Notes under the pieces: model-generated
The model's input: the letters and a program-made list of their open reading frames with translations, nothing else
What the model was told of the DNA's origin: nothing
Databases searched by the model: none
Assembly (NCBI RefSeq): GCF_900447045.1
Contig: NZ_UAWH01000005.1
Location: 682,001-746,000, forward strand
DNA: 64,000 nt
Source of the DNA: Clostridium paraputrificum
Lineage (GTDB): Bacteria; Bacillota; Clostridia; Clostridiales; Clostridiaceae
Direction of reading: 5' to 3'
Part shown: piece after piece, positions 19,425 to 28,055 of the stretch
Position numbering within the stretch: position 1 is the first letter of the stretch
Layout of the letters: each line of letters begins with the position of its first letter
Program-made: the position numbers and the translations under genes

Positions 19425-19580
19425 ATGCAAGATAAAGTAATCGTATGTAAAGATTGTGGTCAAGAATTCACTTTCACAGTAGGTGAACAAGAATTCTACA
19501 AAGAAAAGGGATTCGATAACGAACCAGTTAGATGCCCAGCTTGTAGAAGAGCTAGAAAGCAACAAAACAACAGAAGATAG
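19425..19580 (+). CDS. 51-residue zinc-ribbon protein
   Basis: A small protein with two Cys-x2-Cys knuckles (VCKDCGQEF and RCPACRRAR) and a basic Arg/Lys-rich end, matching the probable zinc-ribbon (zf-trcl) family often found in clostridia. It probably binds nucleic acid or the ribosome. AAAGGAGG gives a near-perfect ribosome binding site. Codon choice leans to C-ending codons (TTC, AAC, TAC) more than neighbouring genes, a sign of high expression. It has its own promoter, long leader and terminator. Confidence 0.85.
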   Translation: MQDKVIVCKDCGQEFTFTVGEQEFYKEKGFDNEPVRCPACRRARKQQNNRR

Positions 19581-19592
19581 TTTTGTTAAGTT

Positions 19593-19620
19593 AAGAGCTA
19601 ATTTTATTAGCTCTTTTTTT
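19593..19620 (+). terminator. Terminator of the zinc-ribbon gene
   Basis: AAGAGCTAA and TTAGCTCTT make the stem, followed by a run of T. Confidence 0.9.
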
Positions 19621-19741
19621 GTTGTCTAAAATTAGTTGATAATGAATATAATTTGATTGACAAACTATTTTTGACGTGATAATCTAAAACAAATAGTATC
19701 TAAAACTACATGTTTTAGACTTGCAAAGACGGAGGGGAATT

Positions 19742-20581
19742 ATGATTAGAATAGTTACAGATTCATCAACTTTATATTCAGTATCGCAAGGAAAAACAAA
19801 GGGAATTAATATAGCACCATTGTCGGTAACAATTGATAATAGAACATATAAAGAGTTTGAAGAAATACAATCAAAAGAATTTGTTGAAATAATAAAAGAA
19901 GGGCATTTACCAATGTCTTCACAGCCATCTATAGGAGATGTGTTAGAAATATACAACAGTTATCCAGATGATGAAATTATAAATATAACTATGGCAGATG
20001 GATTGTCTGGAACTTATAATTCTGCATGTATGGCTGCGCAAATGTTAGACAATCCTGAAAGAGTTTCAGTAATCAACTCAAAGACTCTATGTGGGCCACA
20101 TAGATACATTATAGATATTGTGGTAAAATTAGTAGAGATGAATAAAACAAGATTAGAAATAGTGGACATAGTAAATGAGATGATAGAAAACTCAAAATCA
20201 TTTTTAATGCCAAATGATTTTGATTACTTAGTAAGAGGAGGAAGACTTTCTCCTTTAGTTGGTAAGGTAGGAAAGGTAATGAAGTTAGTGCCTGTAATGA
20301 CACTAACTGAAGACTGTAAAAAACTTACTAAATTTGCTACTAAGAGAACTTTTTCAAAGGGAATAGAAGCAATATGTAAATCATTTATAGAATCAGGTGT
20401 AGATGAGAGATATAAGATTTATATAACACACGGATGCGCTGAAGAGTTAGCAAATAATGCGAAAAAGATAATATTAGATAATATTCCTAATGCAGATGTG
20501 GAATTATTTGAATTATCCCCAGTGTTTATAACTCAAGGTGGGCCGGGATGTTTAGCAATTCAAATGATTAAAAAGTACTAA
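19742..20581 (+). CDS. DegV-family fatty-acid-binding protein
   Basis: 279 residues. The family signature IVTDSS is at residues 4-9, SSQPS in the lipid-binding loop, and DYLVRGGRLS at about 157-166. DegV/FakB proteins bind a fatty acid and present it to the kinase FakA for phosphorylation. No fakA is in the window, as is usual for extra DegV paralogues. The start is ATG 19742 behind GGAGGGG; an upstream TTG in frame has no ribosome binding site. It may be co-transcribed with the DUF1836 and GNAT genes, at gaps of 25 and 23 bases. Confidence 0.92.
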   Translation: MIRIVTDSSTLYSVSQGKTKGINIAPLSVTIDNRTYKEFEEIQSKEFVEIIKEGHLPMSSQPSIGDVLEIYNSYPDDEIINITMADGLSGTYNSACMAAQMLDNPERVSVINSKTLCGPHRYIIDIVVKLVEMNKTRLEIVDIVNEMIENSKSFLMPNDFDYLVRGGRLSPLVGKVGKVMKLVPVMTLTEDCKKLTKFATKRTFSKGIEAICKSFIESGVDERYKIYITHGCAEELANNAKKIILDNIPNADVELFELSPVFITQGGPGCLAIQMIKKY

Positions 20582-20606
20582 ACTTAAATAAAGAAGGGAT
20601 GGATTT

Positions 20607-21146
20607 ATGAAAAGTGATAAGAAAAAAGAGATTGTGGAGGAACTTTTAGACTATCATTGTCCAAGATATTCTGAATTACCTAATATCCCTTTATATAAGG
20701 ATCAAGTAATTGTATATATTGAGGAAGCATTATCTGCTTTAAATATTAACAAGGATGAAATGTTACTTACACCAACTATGCTAAATAATTATGTTAAGCA
20801 TAAGGTGCTACAGCCTCCAGTAAATAAAAAATATGATAGAAATCATTTATCATATTTAATTGTTTTATGTGTATTTAAACAGGTTTTTAGTATTTCTGAA
20901 ATATCAGAATTAATAAAAGTTCAAATAGGAACTTATGATGTTGAAGAAGCTTATGATTATTTTTGCATTGAACTAGAGAAGACTATTAAGTTTGTTTTTG
21001 CTTCAAATGGTGGTTCGGAGCAAAGTTCTGCTCAAAAGGTTACAAGAGAATCTGAACTTGTTAGGTCTGCAGTGTTATCTGTTGTTAACAAAATTTATAT
21101 TCAATACTATTTAAAAGAAAGAACTCTTAAACAGGAATTATATTAA
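20607..21146 (+). CDS. DUF1836 protein (MerR-like)
   Basis: A 179-residue protein. The LTPTMLNNYVKHKVLQPPVNKKYDRNHL region (residues 50-77, read in parts) matches the DUF1836 pattern, a MerR-like winged-helix DNA-binding fold followed by a helical region. The family is common in Firmicutes beside degV genes, but its role is unestablished; a transcriptional regulator is the best guess. AAGGGATGG precedes the ATG. Confidence 0.8.
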   Translation: MKSDKKKEIVEELLDYHCPRYSELPNIPLYKDQVIVYIEEALSALNINKDEMLLTPTMLNNYVKHKVLQPPVNKKYDRNHLSYLIVLCVFKQVFSISEISELIKVQIGTYDVEEAYDYFCIELEKTIKFVFASNGGSEQSSAQKVTRESELVRSAVLSVVNKIYIQYYLKERTLKQELY

Positions 21147-21169
21147 TGAAGAAAACAGTAGGTGAATAA

Positions 21170-21607
21170 ATGGAGTATAGAGAACTTAATGAAACTCATT
21201 TGAAAGATATGGCTACTCTTTTTGTAAAAGCCTTTAATACTTATCCTTGGAATGAAGAGTGGACAGAAGAAATTGCTTATAAGAGATTAGCACAGATGAT
21301 AAATTGTGATGGATTTTATGGAATGGTTGCAGTAAAAGACTCACAAATAATTGGAATGATTTTTGGACGACAAGAACAATATTATAATGGCGCAATATTT
21401 GAAATAAAAGAATTTTGTGTTGATGTAACCTTAGGAATTAAAGGGCTTGGAACACAAGTATATAATGTTTTCGAGAATAAATTAAAAGAGATGAAAATAA
21501 AAGAAATAGTATTAAATACATGTAGGAGTGATAAGACTATAGGTTTTTATGAAAAGCAAGGATTTAAAGTTTCTGATAGTATAGTTGTTATGAATAAAAA
21601 AGTTTAA
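21170..21607 (+). CDS. GNAT acetyltransferase
   Basis: 145 residues with the GNAT fold: an N-terminal LNETHLKDMATLFVKAF, a central beta-strand IIGMIFGRQ, an acetyl-CoA loop region GIKGLGTQVYN (about residues 88-98), and the C-terminal TCRSDKTIGFYEKQGF motif. The EEWTEE and NTYPWN features recall aminoglycoside 6'-acetyltransferase-like proteins, but the substrate cannot be assigned. It is the last gene of the degV cluster. Confidence 0.85.
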   Translation: MEYRELNETHLKDMATLFVKAFNTYPWNEEWTEEIAYKRLAQMINCDGFYGMVAVKDSQIIGMIFGRQEQYYNGAIFEIKEFCVDVTLGIKGLGTQVYNVFENKLKEMKIKEIVLNTCRSDKTIGFYEKQGFKVSDSIVVMNKKV

Positions 21608-21611
21608 AATA

Positions 21612-21645
21612 AAGAAACTCTGTAAAAATGTTACAGAGTTTCTTT
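21612..21645. terminator. Bidirectional terminator between convergent genes
   Basis: AGAAACTCTGTAA and TTACAGAGTTTCT form a 13-bp stem between the GNAT and MATE stop codons. T- or A-rich flanks on both sides suit termination in both directions. Confidence 0.85.
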
Positions 21646-21652
21646 GCTTATA

Positions 21653-23041
21653 TTAGCAGCTTTCTTCAAGTGTTGTTTCGCCCTCTATTATTTTTTCATG
21701 AGGAAGCCAATTAGCCTTTTTATAATATATAAGCAAGATTGCAGCGCTTGCAAACCAAGTAATTGGATATCCAAAGAAAACTATTTTTATATCATTAAAA
21801 ATTGGTGTGAATGTTAGAACCCAAGCCATTCTTAAAAAACACCAACATAGTACCATTATTATCATAGGAACAGTAGTTTTTCCTGCGCCCCTAAGTACAC
21901 CTGAGAAAAGATGAGAAAGTCCTAAGAATATATATCCTGGAGCTAAACATTTCATCATTAATGTACCATAATAAATAACATCACTGTCGTTTGTAAAGAT
22001 TTTTAAAATGTTTGGGGTAAATATCATTATAATAGTGGAAATAGTAACAACAGTGATTATACTAAAGATTGTCCCTATTTTAGCACCTTCTTTAACACGA
22101 TTATATTTCTTGGCTCCTATATTTTGTCCAGTAAATGTAGTGGTAGCCATGGCTATACTCATAACTGGAAGTATTGCAAATCCATCAATTTTAGCATAAG
22201 AACCACATCCTGCCATAGCAAGTGTACCAAAACTATTTATATTACCTTGAACAACAACATTAGATAAAGAAACTATAGTGTTTTGAATACCTGTTGGAAG
22301 CCCAATTCTAATAATCTTTATTATTTGAAGCTTATTAAACTTTATATCCCTTAATATTAATTTAAAGTTATATGGAGTTTTTATAAGTACAAATATTGTT
22401 AAACCAGCACTAACAAATTGTGCAATTAATGTGGCGAAAGCAACTCCAGAAACGCCCATATCAAATAATACTACAAAAAGTAGATCAAGTATAATATTAA
22501 CTACTGAGGATACTATTAAAAAAATTAGTGGCTTTGTAGAATCTCCAACAGCACGTAATATACCACTACACATGTTATAAACAACAATTCCAAGGATTCC
22601 ACCAAAATAAATTTGGAGATATATTGTGGACAATCCCATAACATCTTCTGGTGTCCCCATAAGTTTTAAAATAATAGGAGAGAGTACAATACCTACAAAA
22701 GTCATAAATATCCCAGAAGCAAGTGCAAGTGCTACTGTAGTGTGTACTGCATCATGTAATTTTTTGTCATTTTTTGCACCATAGTATTGAGAAATTACAA
22801 CTCCAGCACCTACTGAAATTCCCATGAAAAAGCTAACTAATAAATTAACAAGTGGTGTGGAGGAGTTTACTGCAGCTAGTGCCTCGCTCCCGACGAATTT
22901 ACCTACAATAACTGCATCTACAGTATTATAAAGTTGTTGGAATAAGTTTCCTAGAAGTAAAGGAAAAGCAAATCCTATAAGTTGTTTTCCGATTGAACCT
23001 TCAGTCATAAGACCATCATTTGATAATTTTATTTTTCGCAT
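21653..23041 (-). CDS. MATE-family multidrug/Na+ antiporter
   Basis: 462 residues and about 12 transmembrane helices in two pseudo-repeats, each with the MATE pattern: FAFPLLLGNLFQQLYNTVD early (residues 28-46), AVNSSTPLVNLL, and GIQNTIVSLSNVVVQ at the start of the second half. It exports cationic drugs or metabolites using an ion gradient. It is a single minus-strand gene. The 23042-23274 stretch upstream is extremely AT-rich and holds only promoter-like TATAAT motifs. Confidence 0.93.
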   Translation of the reverse strand: MRKIKLSNDGLMTEGSIGKQLIGFAFPLLLGNLFQQLYNTVDAVIVGKFVGSEALAAVNSSTPLVNLLVSFFMGISVGAGVVISQYYGAKNDKKLHDAVHTTVALALASGIFMTFVGIVLSPIILKLMGTPEDVMGLSTIYLQIYFGGILGIVVYNMCSGILRAVGDSTKPLIFLIVSSVVNIILDLLFVVLFDMGVSGVAFATLIAQFVSAGLTIFVLIKTPYNFKLILRDIKFNKLQIIKIIRIGLPTGIQNTIVSLSNVVVQGNINSFGTLAMAGCGSYAKIDGFAILPVMSIAMATTTFTGQNIGAKKYNRVKEGAKIGTIFSIITVVTISTIIMIFTPNILKIFTNDSDVIYYGTLMMKCLAPGYIFLGLSHLFSGVLRGAGKTTVPMIIMVLCWCFLRMAWVLTFTPIFNDIKIVFFGYPITWFASAAILLIYYKKANWLPHEKIIEGETTLEESC

Positions 23042-23275
23042 AACATAACCCCGATTGTGTCAATATTTCTTTAGATTTTTTATGAAATTTTTAAAAAATC
23101 TAAGATAGCCCTTTAAATATATTAGCACTAATGTAAAAATATTGCTATATAAACATTGGTATAAAATTGGGCTGTTTATAATAATAAGTAAAAAATGAAA
23201 ATAATAGTATACATAAATATATAGTTTTAATATAATATATAGTAATCTCTTTGCACTGCATATAAATCTACAGTA

Positions 23276-23383
23276 CAAACTGATCAGGCCGATGAATTTA
23301 TTTAGTTTATGGAGCCGGGCCTTAGGGCAACAGGATTTTTAAAATACCTGTGGGACAGTATATTGTTCTACAGGTATTTTTTA
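23276..23383 (+). ncRNA. NiCo (czcD) riboswitch with terminator
   Basis: The segment contains, in order, CAGGCCGATG, GGAGCCGGGC, AGGGCAACAGG and CCTGTGGGACAG, which I recognise as the conserved core of the cobalt/nickel NiCo aptamer. The CCTGT at 23347-23351 can pair either upstream with ACAGG (aptamer stem) or downstream with ACAGG at 23370-23374, forming a terminator stem (23344-23377) followed by T6. Ligand binding would thus block termination, an ON switch. It precedes a P-type cation ATPase, as expected for metal export. The class call is from memory of the motif. Confidence 0.75.
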
Positions 23384-23483
23384 TTTACCTTTAGAGCAAC
23401 AACTGGATAGAATCTTTAATGCAATGCCATAGAGCTATCAAACAAAATATCCCTAAACAATGGGAAAAATGGAGGTGAGTTTT

Positions 23484-25979
23484 ATGACAGAACAGAAAAA
23501 GGTACAAACTATGAAAGGCTTAACAGATGAAGAAGTAAGAATGGCTCGGAATAAGTATGGTAAAAATGAACTTATTCCAACTAAAAAGGAAAGCCTATTC
23601 TTAAAAATTTTAGAGGTTTTAAAGGAACCAATGTTTTTATTACTATTAGTTGCAGCTGTTATATATTTCATACTTGGAGAACCTCAAGATGGTGTAGTAA
23701 TGCTTGTATTTGTATTAGGAATAATAAGTATTGATATTATTCAAGAGTGGAAGACAGATAAAACTCTAAGTGCATTAAAAAATCTTTCAGCACCACATAT
23801 AGCTGTTATTAGAAATGGTGTTGAAAAGAGTATTAACAGTGAGGAACTAGTACCAAATGATTTAATGATTATTACTGAGGGGGTAAAAATACCAGCCGAT
23901 GGTAATGTGTTGGTAGCTAATGATCTCTGCGTAGATGAATCATCATTAACTGGAGAAGCAGAAGGTGTATGGAAGTGCATTGATGATAACAATAGTGATG
24001 ATTATTGGAGAAGGGACTATTGCTATGCAGGAACTTTAGTAACTCAGGGGAGAGGGATAGTCAGGGTTGATAAAATAGGAAAAGATACGGAGTATGGAAA
24101 GATAGGTATTAATATTTCAGAAGCACCAGATACACCAACTCCACTTCAAAAGCAAACAGGTAAATTAGTTAAGATATGTGCAACTATAGCAGCAGTGCTG
24201 TTTGTGTTGGTTTGTATAATAACCTATTTTAATTTGCCAGACCATAGCTTAAAGGAAAGAGTAATTGAAAGTATTCTTTCAGGAATAACACTTGCAATGG
24301 CTATGATTCCTGAAGAATTTCCTGTTATTTTAACAGTATTTTTATCAATGGGAGCTTGGAGATTAGCAAAGAAAAACTCTCTTGTCCGTAGGCTTCCTTC
24401 AGTAGAAACATTAGGTGCAATATCTGTTTTATGTGTGGATAAGACAGGAACTATTACAATGAATAAAATGGTTTTAAAAGAAAGTTGGGCATTAAAGGAT
24501 ATAGATGAATTAGATGTTACAATGGGGATGGCTTGTGAAACAGATCCTTATGACCCTATGGAACAAGCTATGCTTAAGGATTGTGAAGATAAAGGAATAT
24601 CAAAAGATCAGTTATTTAAAGGCAGATTAGTTACGGAATATTCTTTTACTAATGAAAAGAAGATGATGGGACACGTATGGGAAAATGATGGAGTAATAAG
24701 TGTTAGTGCTAAGGGTTCTCCAGAAAAGATTCTAGATATATGTTTATTATCAGAGGATGAAAAGAGAAAAGTAGAAGAGAAAATGTATGAAATGTCATCA
24801 AAAGGTCTAAGAGTTATAGGCGTAGGTAGTATGATTATAAATGATGGAGATATTCCAAAGAGTTTAGAGGAGTGTAAGTTAGAGTTTCTAGGACTTATAG
24901 GTCTTCAAGATCCACCTAGAGAAGGCATAAAAGATGATATAAAGATGTGTCTAGATGCTGGAATTAGGGTGGTTATGATAACTGGTGATAATGGAATTAC
25001 TGCAAGCTCAATAGCTAAAGAGGTAGGAATTCCACATAGTGAAGGAATAATTACTGGTGAAGAATTAAATAAAATGGATGATGAAGAACTAAATAAAAGG
25101 ATAAAAGATGTTAGTATATTTTCTAGAGTTGTACCAGAGCATAAAATGAGAATAGTAAAGGCATTTAAGGAAGTTGGTGAAGTGGTTGCTATGACTGGCG
25201 ATGGAGTTAATGATGCCCCAGCCCTTAAGTATTCTGATATTGGAATAGCAATGGGTAAGAGAGGATCAGAGGTTTCAAGAGAAGCAGCAGATTTAATTCT
25301 TTTGGATGATAACTTTTCTACTATTGTAGATACAGTAAAGGATGGTAGAAGAATTTATGATAATATAAGGAAGGCAATAGGATATGTGTTTGTTATTCAT
25401 ATACCAATTGCATTTGCTTCATTATTAGCACCACTTTTAGGAATAAGTGCATCATCTTTATTGTTATTACCAGTTCATGTTGTGTTGTTGGAATTATTAA
25501 TTGATCCAACTTGCTCAATTGTTTTAGAAAGGCAACCTGCTGAAAGTGATATAATGAATCGTAAGCCAAGAGACCCTAGGGAAGGAATATTAACTTCAAA
25601 AGTCCTTGTAAAAAGCATAATTCAAGGTGTAGTTTTATTTGCTGCTTCCTTTGGAACTTACTACTATTATTTAGAGTCAGGTATAGAGCTTGCACGATCT
25701 ATGGGATTGGCTATAATAATGATTTCTAATTTGCTTCTTGTCCAAGTAAATAGTTCAAACAGTGAGTTAGCTTATAAATCTATAATTAAGCTTAGAAAAG
25801 ATAAGGTTATGTGGTCAGTAGCAATAGGTACCATAGTAGGATTAGCTATAATACTATATACTCCGTTATCAGGATTTTTAGGGCTAGTACCTTTAGGAAC
25901 AAGTGAAATATTAAAGGTATGTGGAATTTCTTTAGTATCAATTCTATGGTATGAAGTTGTAAAATTATTTAAGAAATAA
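23484..25979 (+). CDS. P-type cation ATPase, probable Co2+/Ni2+ exporter
   Basis: 831 residues from ATG 23484 (SD GGAGGTGAG). P2-type architecture: an N-terminal cation-ATPase segment (LTDEEVRMARNKYGKNEL), TM1-2, an actuator domain with SLTGEAEGV, TM4 with PEEFP, the phosphorylated Asp319 in DKTGT, a KGSPEK nucleotide site, TGDN and the hinge TGDGVNDAP, then a C-terminal set of helices. TM6 has ELLIDPTCS in place of the NxxTD of Ca2+ pumps, which suggests a different ion. The NiCo riboswitch upstream makes cobalt/nickel efflux the best assignment. Ca2+ or Mn2+ transport is an alternative if the riboswitch call is wrong. Confidence 0.88.
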   Translation: MTEQKKVQTMKGLTDEEVRMARNKYGKNELIPTKKESLFLKILEVLKEPMFLLLLVAAVIYFILGEPQDGVVMLVFVLGIISIDIIQEWKTDKTLSALKNLSAPHIAVIRNGVEKSINSEELVPNDLMIITEGVKIPADGNVLVANDLCVDESSLTGEAEGVWKCIDDNNSDDYWRRDYCYAGTLVTQGRGIVRVDKIGKDTEYGKIGINISEAPDTPTPLQKQTGKLVKICATIAAVLFVLVCIITYFNLPDHSLKERVIESILSGITLAMAMIPEEFPVILTVFLSMGAWRLAKKNSLVRRLPSVETLGAISVLCVDKTGTITMNKMVLKESWALKDIDELDVTMGMACETDPYDPMEQAMLKDCEDKGISKDQLFKGRLVTEYSFTNEKKMMGHVWENDGVISVSAKGSPEKILDICLLSEDEKRKVEEKMYEMSSKGLRVIGVGSMIINDGDIPKSLEECKLEFLGLIGLQDPPREGIKDDIKMCLDAGIRVVMITGDNGITASSIAKEVGIPHSEGIITGEELNKMDDEELNKRIKDVSIFSRVVPEHKMRIVKAFKEVGEVVAMTGDGVNDAPALKYSDIGIAMGKRGSEVSREAADLILLDDNFSTIVDTVKDGRRIYDNIRKAIGYVFVIHIPIAFASLLAPLLGISASSLLLLPVHVVLLELLIDPTCSIVLERQPAESDIMNRKPRDPREGILTSKVLVKSIIQGVVLFAASFGTYYYYLESGIELARSMGLAIIMISNLLLVQVNSSNSELAYKSIIKLRKDKVMWSVAIGTIVGLAIILYTPLSGFLGLVPLGTSEILKVCGISLVSILWYEVVKLFKK

Positions 25980-25985
25980 AATATG

Positions 25986-26025
25986 AAGGAGCTGTACAAA
26001 AAAGTAATGCTACAGCTCCTTTTTT
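25986..26025 (+). terminator. Terminator after the P-type ATPase
   Basis: AAGGAGCTGTA and TACAGCTCCTT stem, then T6. Confidence 0.9.
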
Positions 26026-26175
26026 AAATTCGTTATAAGGTTGTAAAAAATAGTAAATTAAATATAATGTAATTAACCAAAAGAAAATTAACTTAGAATT
26101 ATATCCAAGCAGATATCATAAATGTTACTTTGGATAACAGATGGATATCTTTATGAAAAAGAAAGGACTGAATAA

Positions 26176-26244
26176 AAAATATATATAGATAGTTTTATTT
26201 ATGAATTTAATGATTGGGTAGAAATGCTTAAAAAACTCATATAA
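26176..26244 (+). pseudogene. Possible remnant of a regulator C-terminus
   Basis: An open tail without a start codon ends in FIYEFNDWVEMLKKLI and a stop 14 bases before the ABC ATPase. TetR-type regulators often precede such exporters and end in similar helices, so this may be a decayed regulator tail. The rest of 26026-26258 has no coding signal. Weak evidence. Confidence 0.25.
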
Positions 26245-26258
26245 GGAGGAGTATTTAA

Positions 26259-27149
26259 ATGAGCATAATTGAAGTGAGTAATATTACAAAGGAGTATGGC
26301 AATAAGAAAGGGGTATTTGATGTAACCTTCTCAGTAAACAAAGGTGAAATATTAGGATTTTTAGGACCTAATGGAGCAGGTAAAACAACAACAATACGTC
26401 AACTTATGGGATTTATTAGGCCGGATAAGGGAAATGTAAAAATTAATGGCTTAGATTGCTTTGATAAAGCAGAGGAAGTACAAAAGGTTCTTGGATATTT
26501 ACCAGGAGAAATAGCATTTATGGATGATATGACAGGTATGGAATTCATAAAGTTTATAGGAAATATGAAAGGAATGAAAGATTTTTCTTCTGCAGAGGAA
26601 TTAATGAAATTCTTTGAATTAGATCCAAGTGGAAAAATTAAAAAGATGTCTAAAGGGATGAAACAAAAGATAGGTATAGTATGTGCTTTTATGCAAGATC
26701 CAGATATATTAATATTGGACGAGCCTACTAGTGGATTGGATCCTTTAATGCAGAATAAGTTTGTGGAACTTATCTTAAAAGAGAGAGATAAAGGAAAAAC
26801 AATACTTATGTCATCCCATATTTTTGAGGAGATAGAAAATACTTGTGATAGAGTTGCAATTATTAAAGAAGGCCATATTATTGCAATAGAGAATATGGAA
26901 AAGCTTAGAGAGAATAAGCGTAAGATATTCCAAGTAACATTTAATGATGAAAATGAAGCAATTAAATTTTCTGAAGCTACAAAGAAAAGTTCAAGAGATG
27001 GAAATATTGTTGATATAAAGGTTTCTAAAAATGTAGATGAATTTATTAAAACTTTAAGTAAATATGTAATAAAAGATATTAATATTAGGACTCAAACTTT
27101 AGAAGAGTTATTCTTACACTATTATGGAGGTGAAAAGAGTGATAAATAA
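26259..27149 (+). CDS. ABC exporter ATP-binding protein
   Basis: 296 residues. Walker A GPNGAGKTT (about 35-43), a signature in MSKGMKQK form, Walker B ILILDEPTSGLDP and the switch His in MSSHIFEE. A C-terminal extension of about 80 residues follows, as in CcmA/BcrA-type antibiotic or bacteriocin exporters. It pairs with the overlapping permease gene. AAGGAGGAG precedes the ATG. Confidence 0.93.
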   Translation: MSIIEVSNITKEYGNKKGVFDVTFSVNKGEILGFLGPNGAGKTTTIRQLMGFIRPDKGNVKINGLDCFDKAEEVQKVLGYLPGEIAFMDDMTGMEFIKFIGNMKGMKDFSSAEELMKFFELDPSGKIKKMSKGMKQKIGIVCAFMQDPDILILDEPTSGLDPLMQNKFVELILKERDKGKTILMSSHIFEEIENTCDRVAIIKEGHIIAIENMEKLRENKRKIFQVTFNDENEAIKFSEATKKSSRDGNIVDIKVSKNVDEFIKTLSKYVIKDINIRTQTLEELFLHYYGGEKSDK

Positions 27150-27939
27150 TACTTTATTTAAGAGAGAGATTAAATCAAATTACAAAATAATGCTTATTTT
27201 TATGGCATTAATTTCTATGTATTCATCTGTTATTGTATTAATGTTTGATCCAAAGTTAGGTGAAAGTCTAAGTATTATGGCAGAAAGTATGCCAGAAATA
27301 TTTGCAGCCTTTGGTATGATGAATGCTGGAGCAACATTAATTGAGTTTGTTGCAAACTATTTATATGGATTTATACTTATAGTAGTGCCTACAATATGTA
27401 TTATTATACTTGGAAATAAGCTGATTGCTAGATATGTTGATAAAGGTTCTATGGCATATCTTCTTGCAACTCCTAATAAACGTAAGAATATAGTTACTAC
27501 ACAGGCTATATTTATGGCATTTGCTATTCTAGTTTTAGTTGGGATAGCTGTGCTAATTAGTATAGGAGTTGGACAAATTGCATTTCCAGGAGATTTGGAT
27601 ATAAAGAAGTTCTTATTACTTAATGTTGGCTTATATGGATTACTATTTTTTATTGGAGGAATGTGTTTTCTATCCTCTTGTATATTTAATGACAGCAGAT
27701 ATTCTTATGGGGTAGGTGGAGGACTAGCAGTAGTTTTTATACTTATTCAAATGCTTTCTCAAGTTGGGGATAAACTTGAAAAGTTAAAGTACTTGACTCC
27801 TTTAACCTTATTTCAACCAGATAAGATTATTGCAGGGGATTCAAGTGCAATTGTATATTTTGCAGTTTTATATATAATAGGACTAATAATGTATCTAGTT
27901 GGTATTAGAATATTTATGAAAAAGGATTTTCCAGTTTAA
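27139..27939 (+). CDS. ABC exporter permease
   Basis: A 266-residue membrane protein with six hydrophobic segments and the ABC-2 layout: a short cytosolic start (LFKREIKSNYK), a first helix, an extracellular loop, then the cluster of helices with SMAYLLATPNKRK between. GTG 27139 is the likely start: GGAGGTG lies six bases before it, inside the end of the ATPase gene (11-base overlap). An in-frame ATG at 27124 has no ribosome binding site. The substrate is unknown; drug or peptide export is typical. Confidence 0.85.
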   Translation: MINNTLFKREIKSNYKIMLIFMALISMYSSVIVLMFDPKLGESLSIMAESMPEIFAAFGMMNAGATLIEFVANYLYGFILIVVPTICIIILGNKLIARYVDKGSMAYLLATPNKRKNIVTTQAIFMAFAILVLVGIAVLISIGVGQIAFPGDLDIKKFLLLNVGLYGLLFFIGGMCFLSSCIFNDSRYSYGVGGGLAVVFILIQMLSQVGDKLEKLKYLTPLTLFQPDKIIAGDSSAIVYFAVLYIIGLIMYLVGIRIFMKKDFPV

Positions 27940-27992
27940 TGTAGGTTAACTATTTTGTAATATAAGTTGATTTTTACTCCATTGTTTAAGCT

Positions 27993-28028
27993 GAAAGGCT
28001 TTAATATACTTATATTAAGAAAGCTTTC
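27993..28028. promoter_or_regulatory. 36-nt imperfect palindrome before the XRE-TPR gene
   Basis: GAAAGGCTTTAATATA faces TATATTAAGAAAGCTTTC around a few central bases. It sits 27 bases upstream of the regulator start and after the exporter operon. It may be an autoregulatory operator, or a weak hairpin, since no T-run follows. Confidence 0.45.
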
Positions 28029-28055
28029 CAATGTAAAGTATTAGGAGTGATAGTT

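Noticed and set aside
23060..23278. Minus-strand 72-codon frame upstream of the P-type ATPase
   Set aside because: Extremely AT-rich, rich in Ile/Tyr/Leu, overlaps the riboswitch promoter; no start signal.
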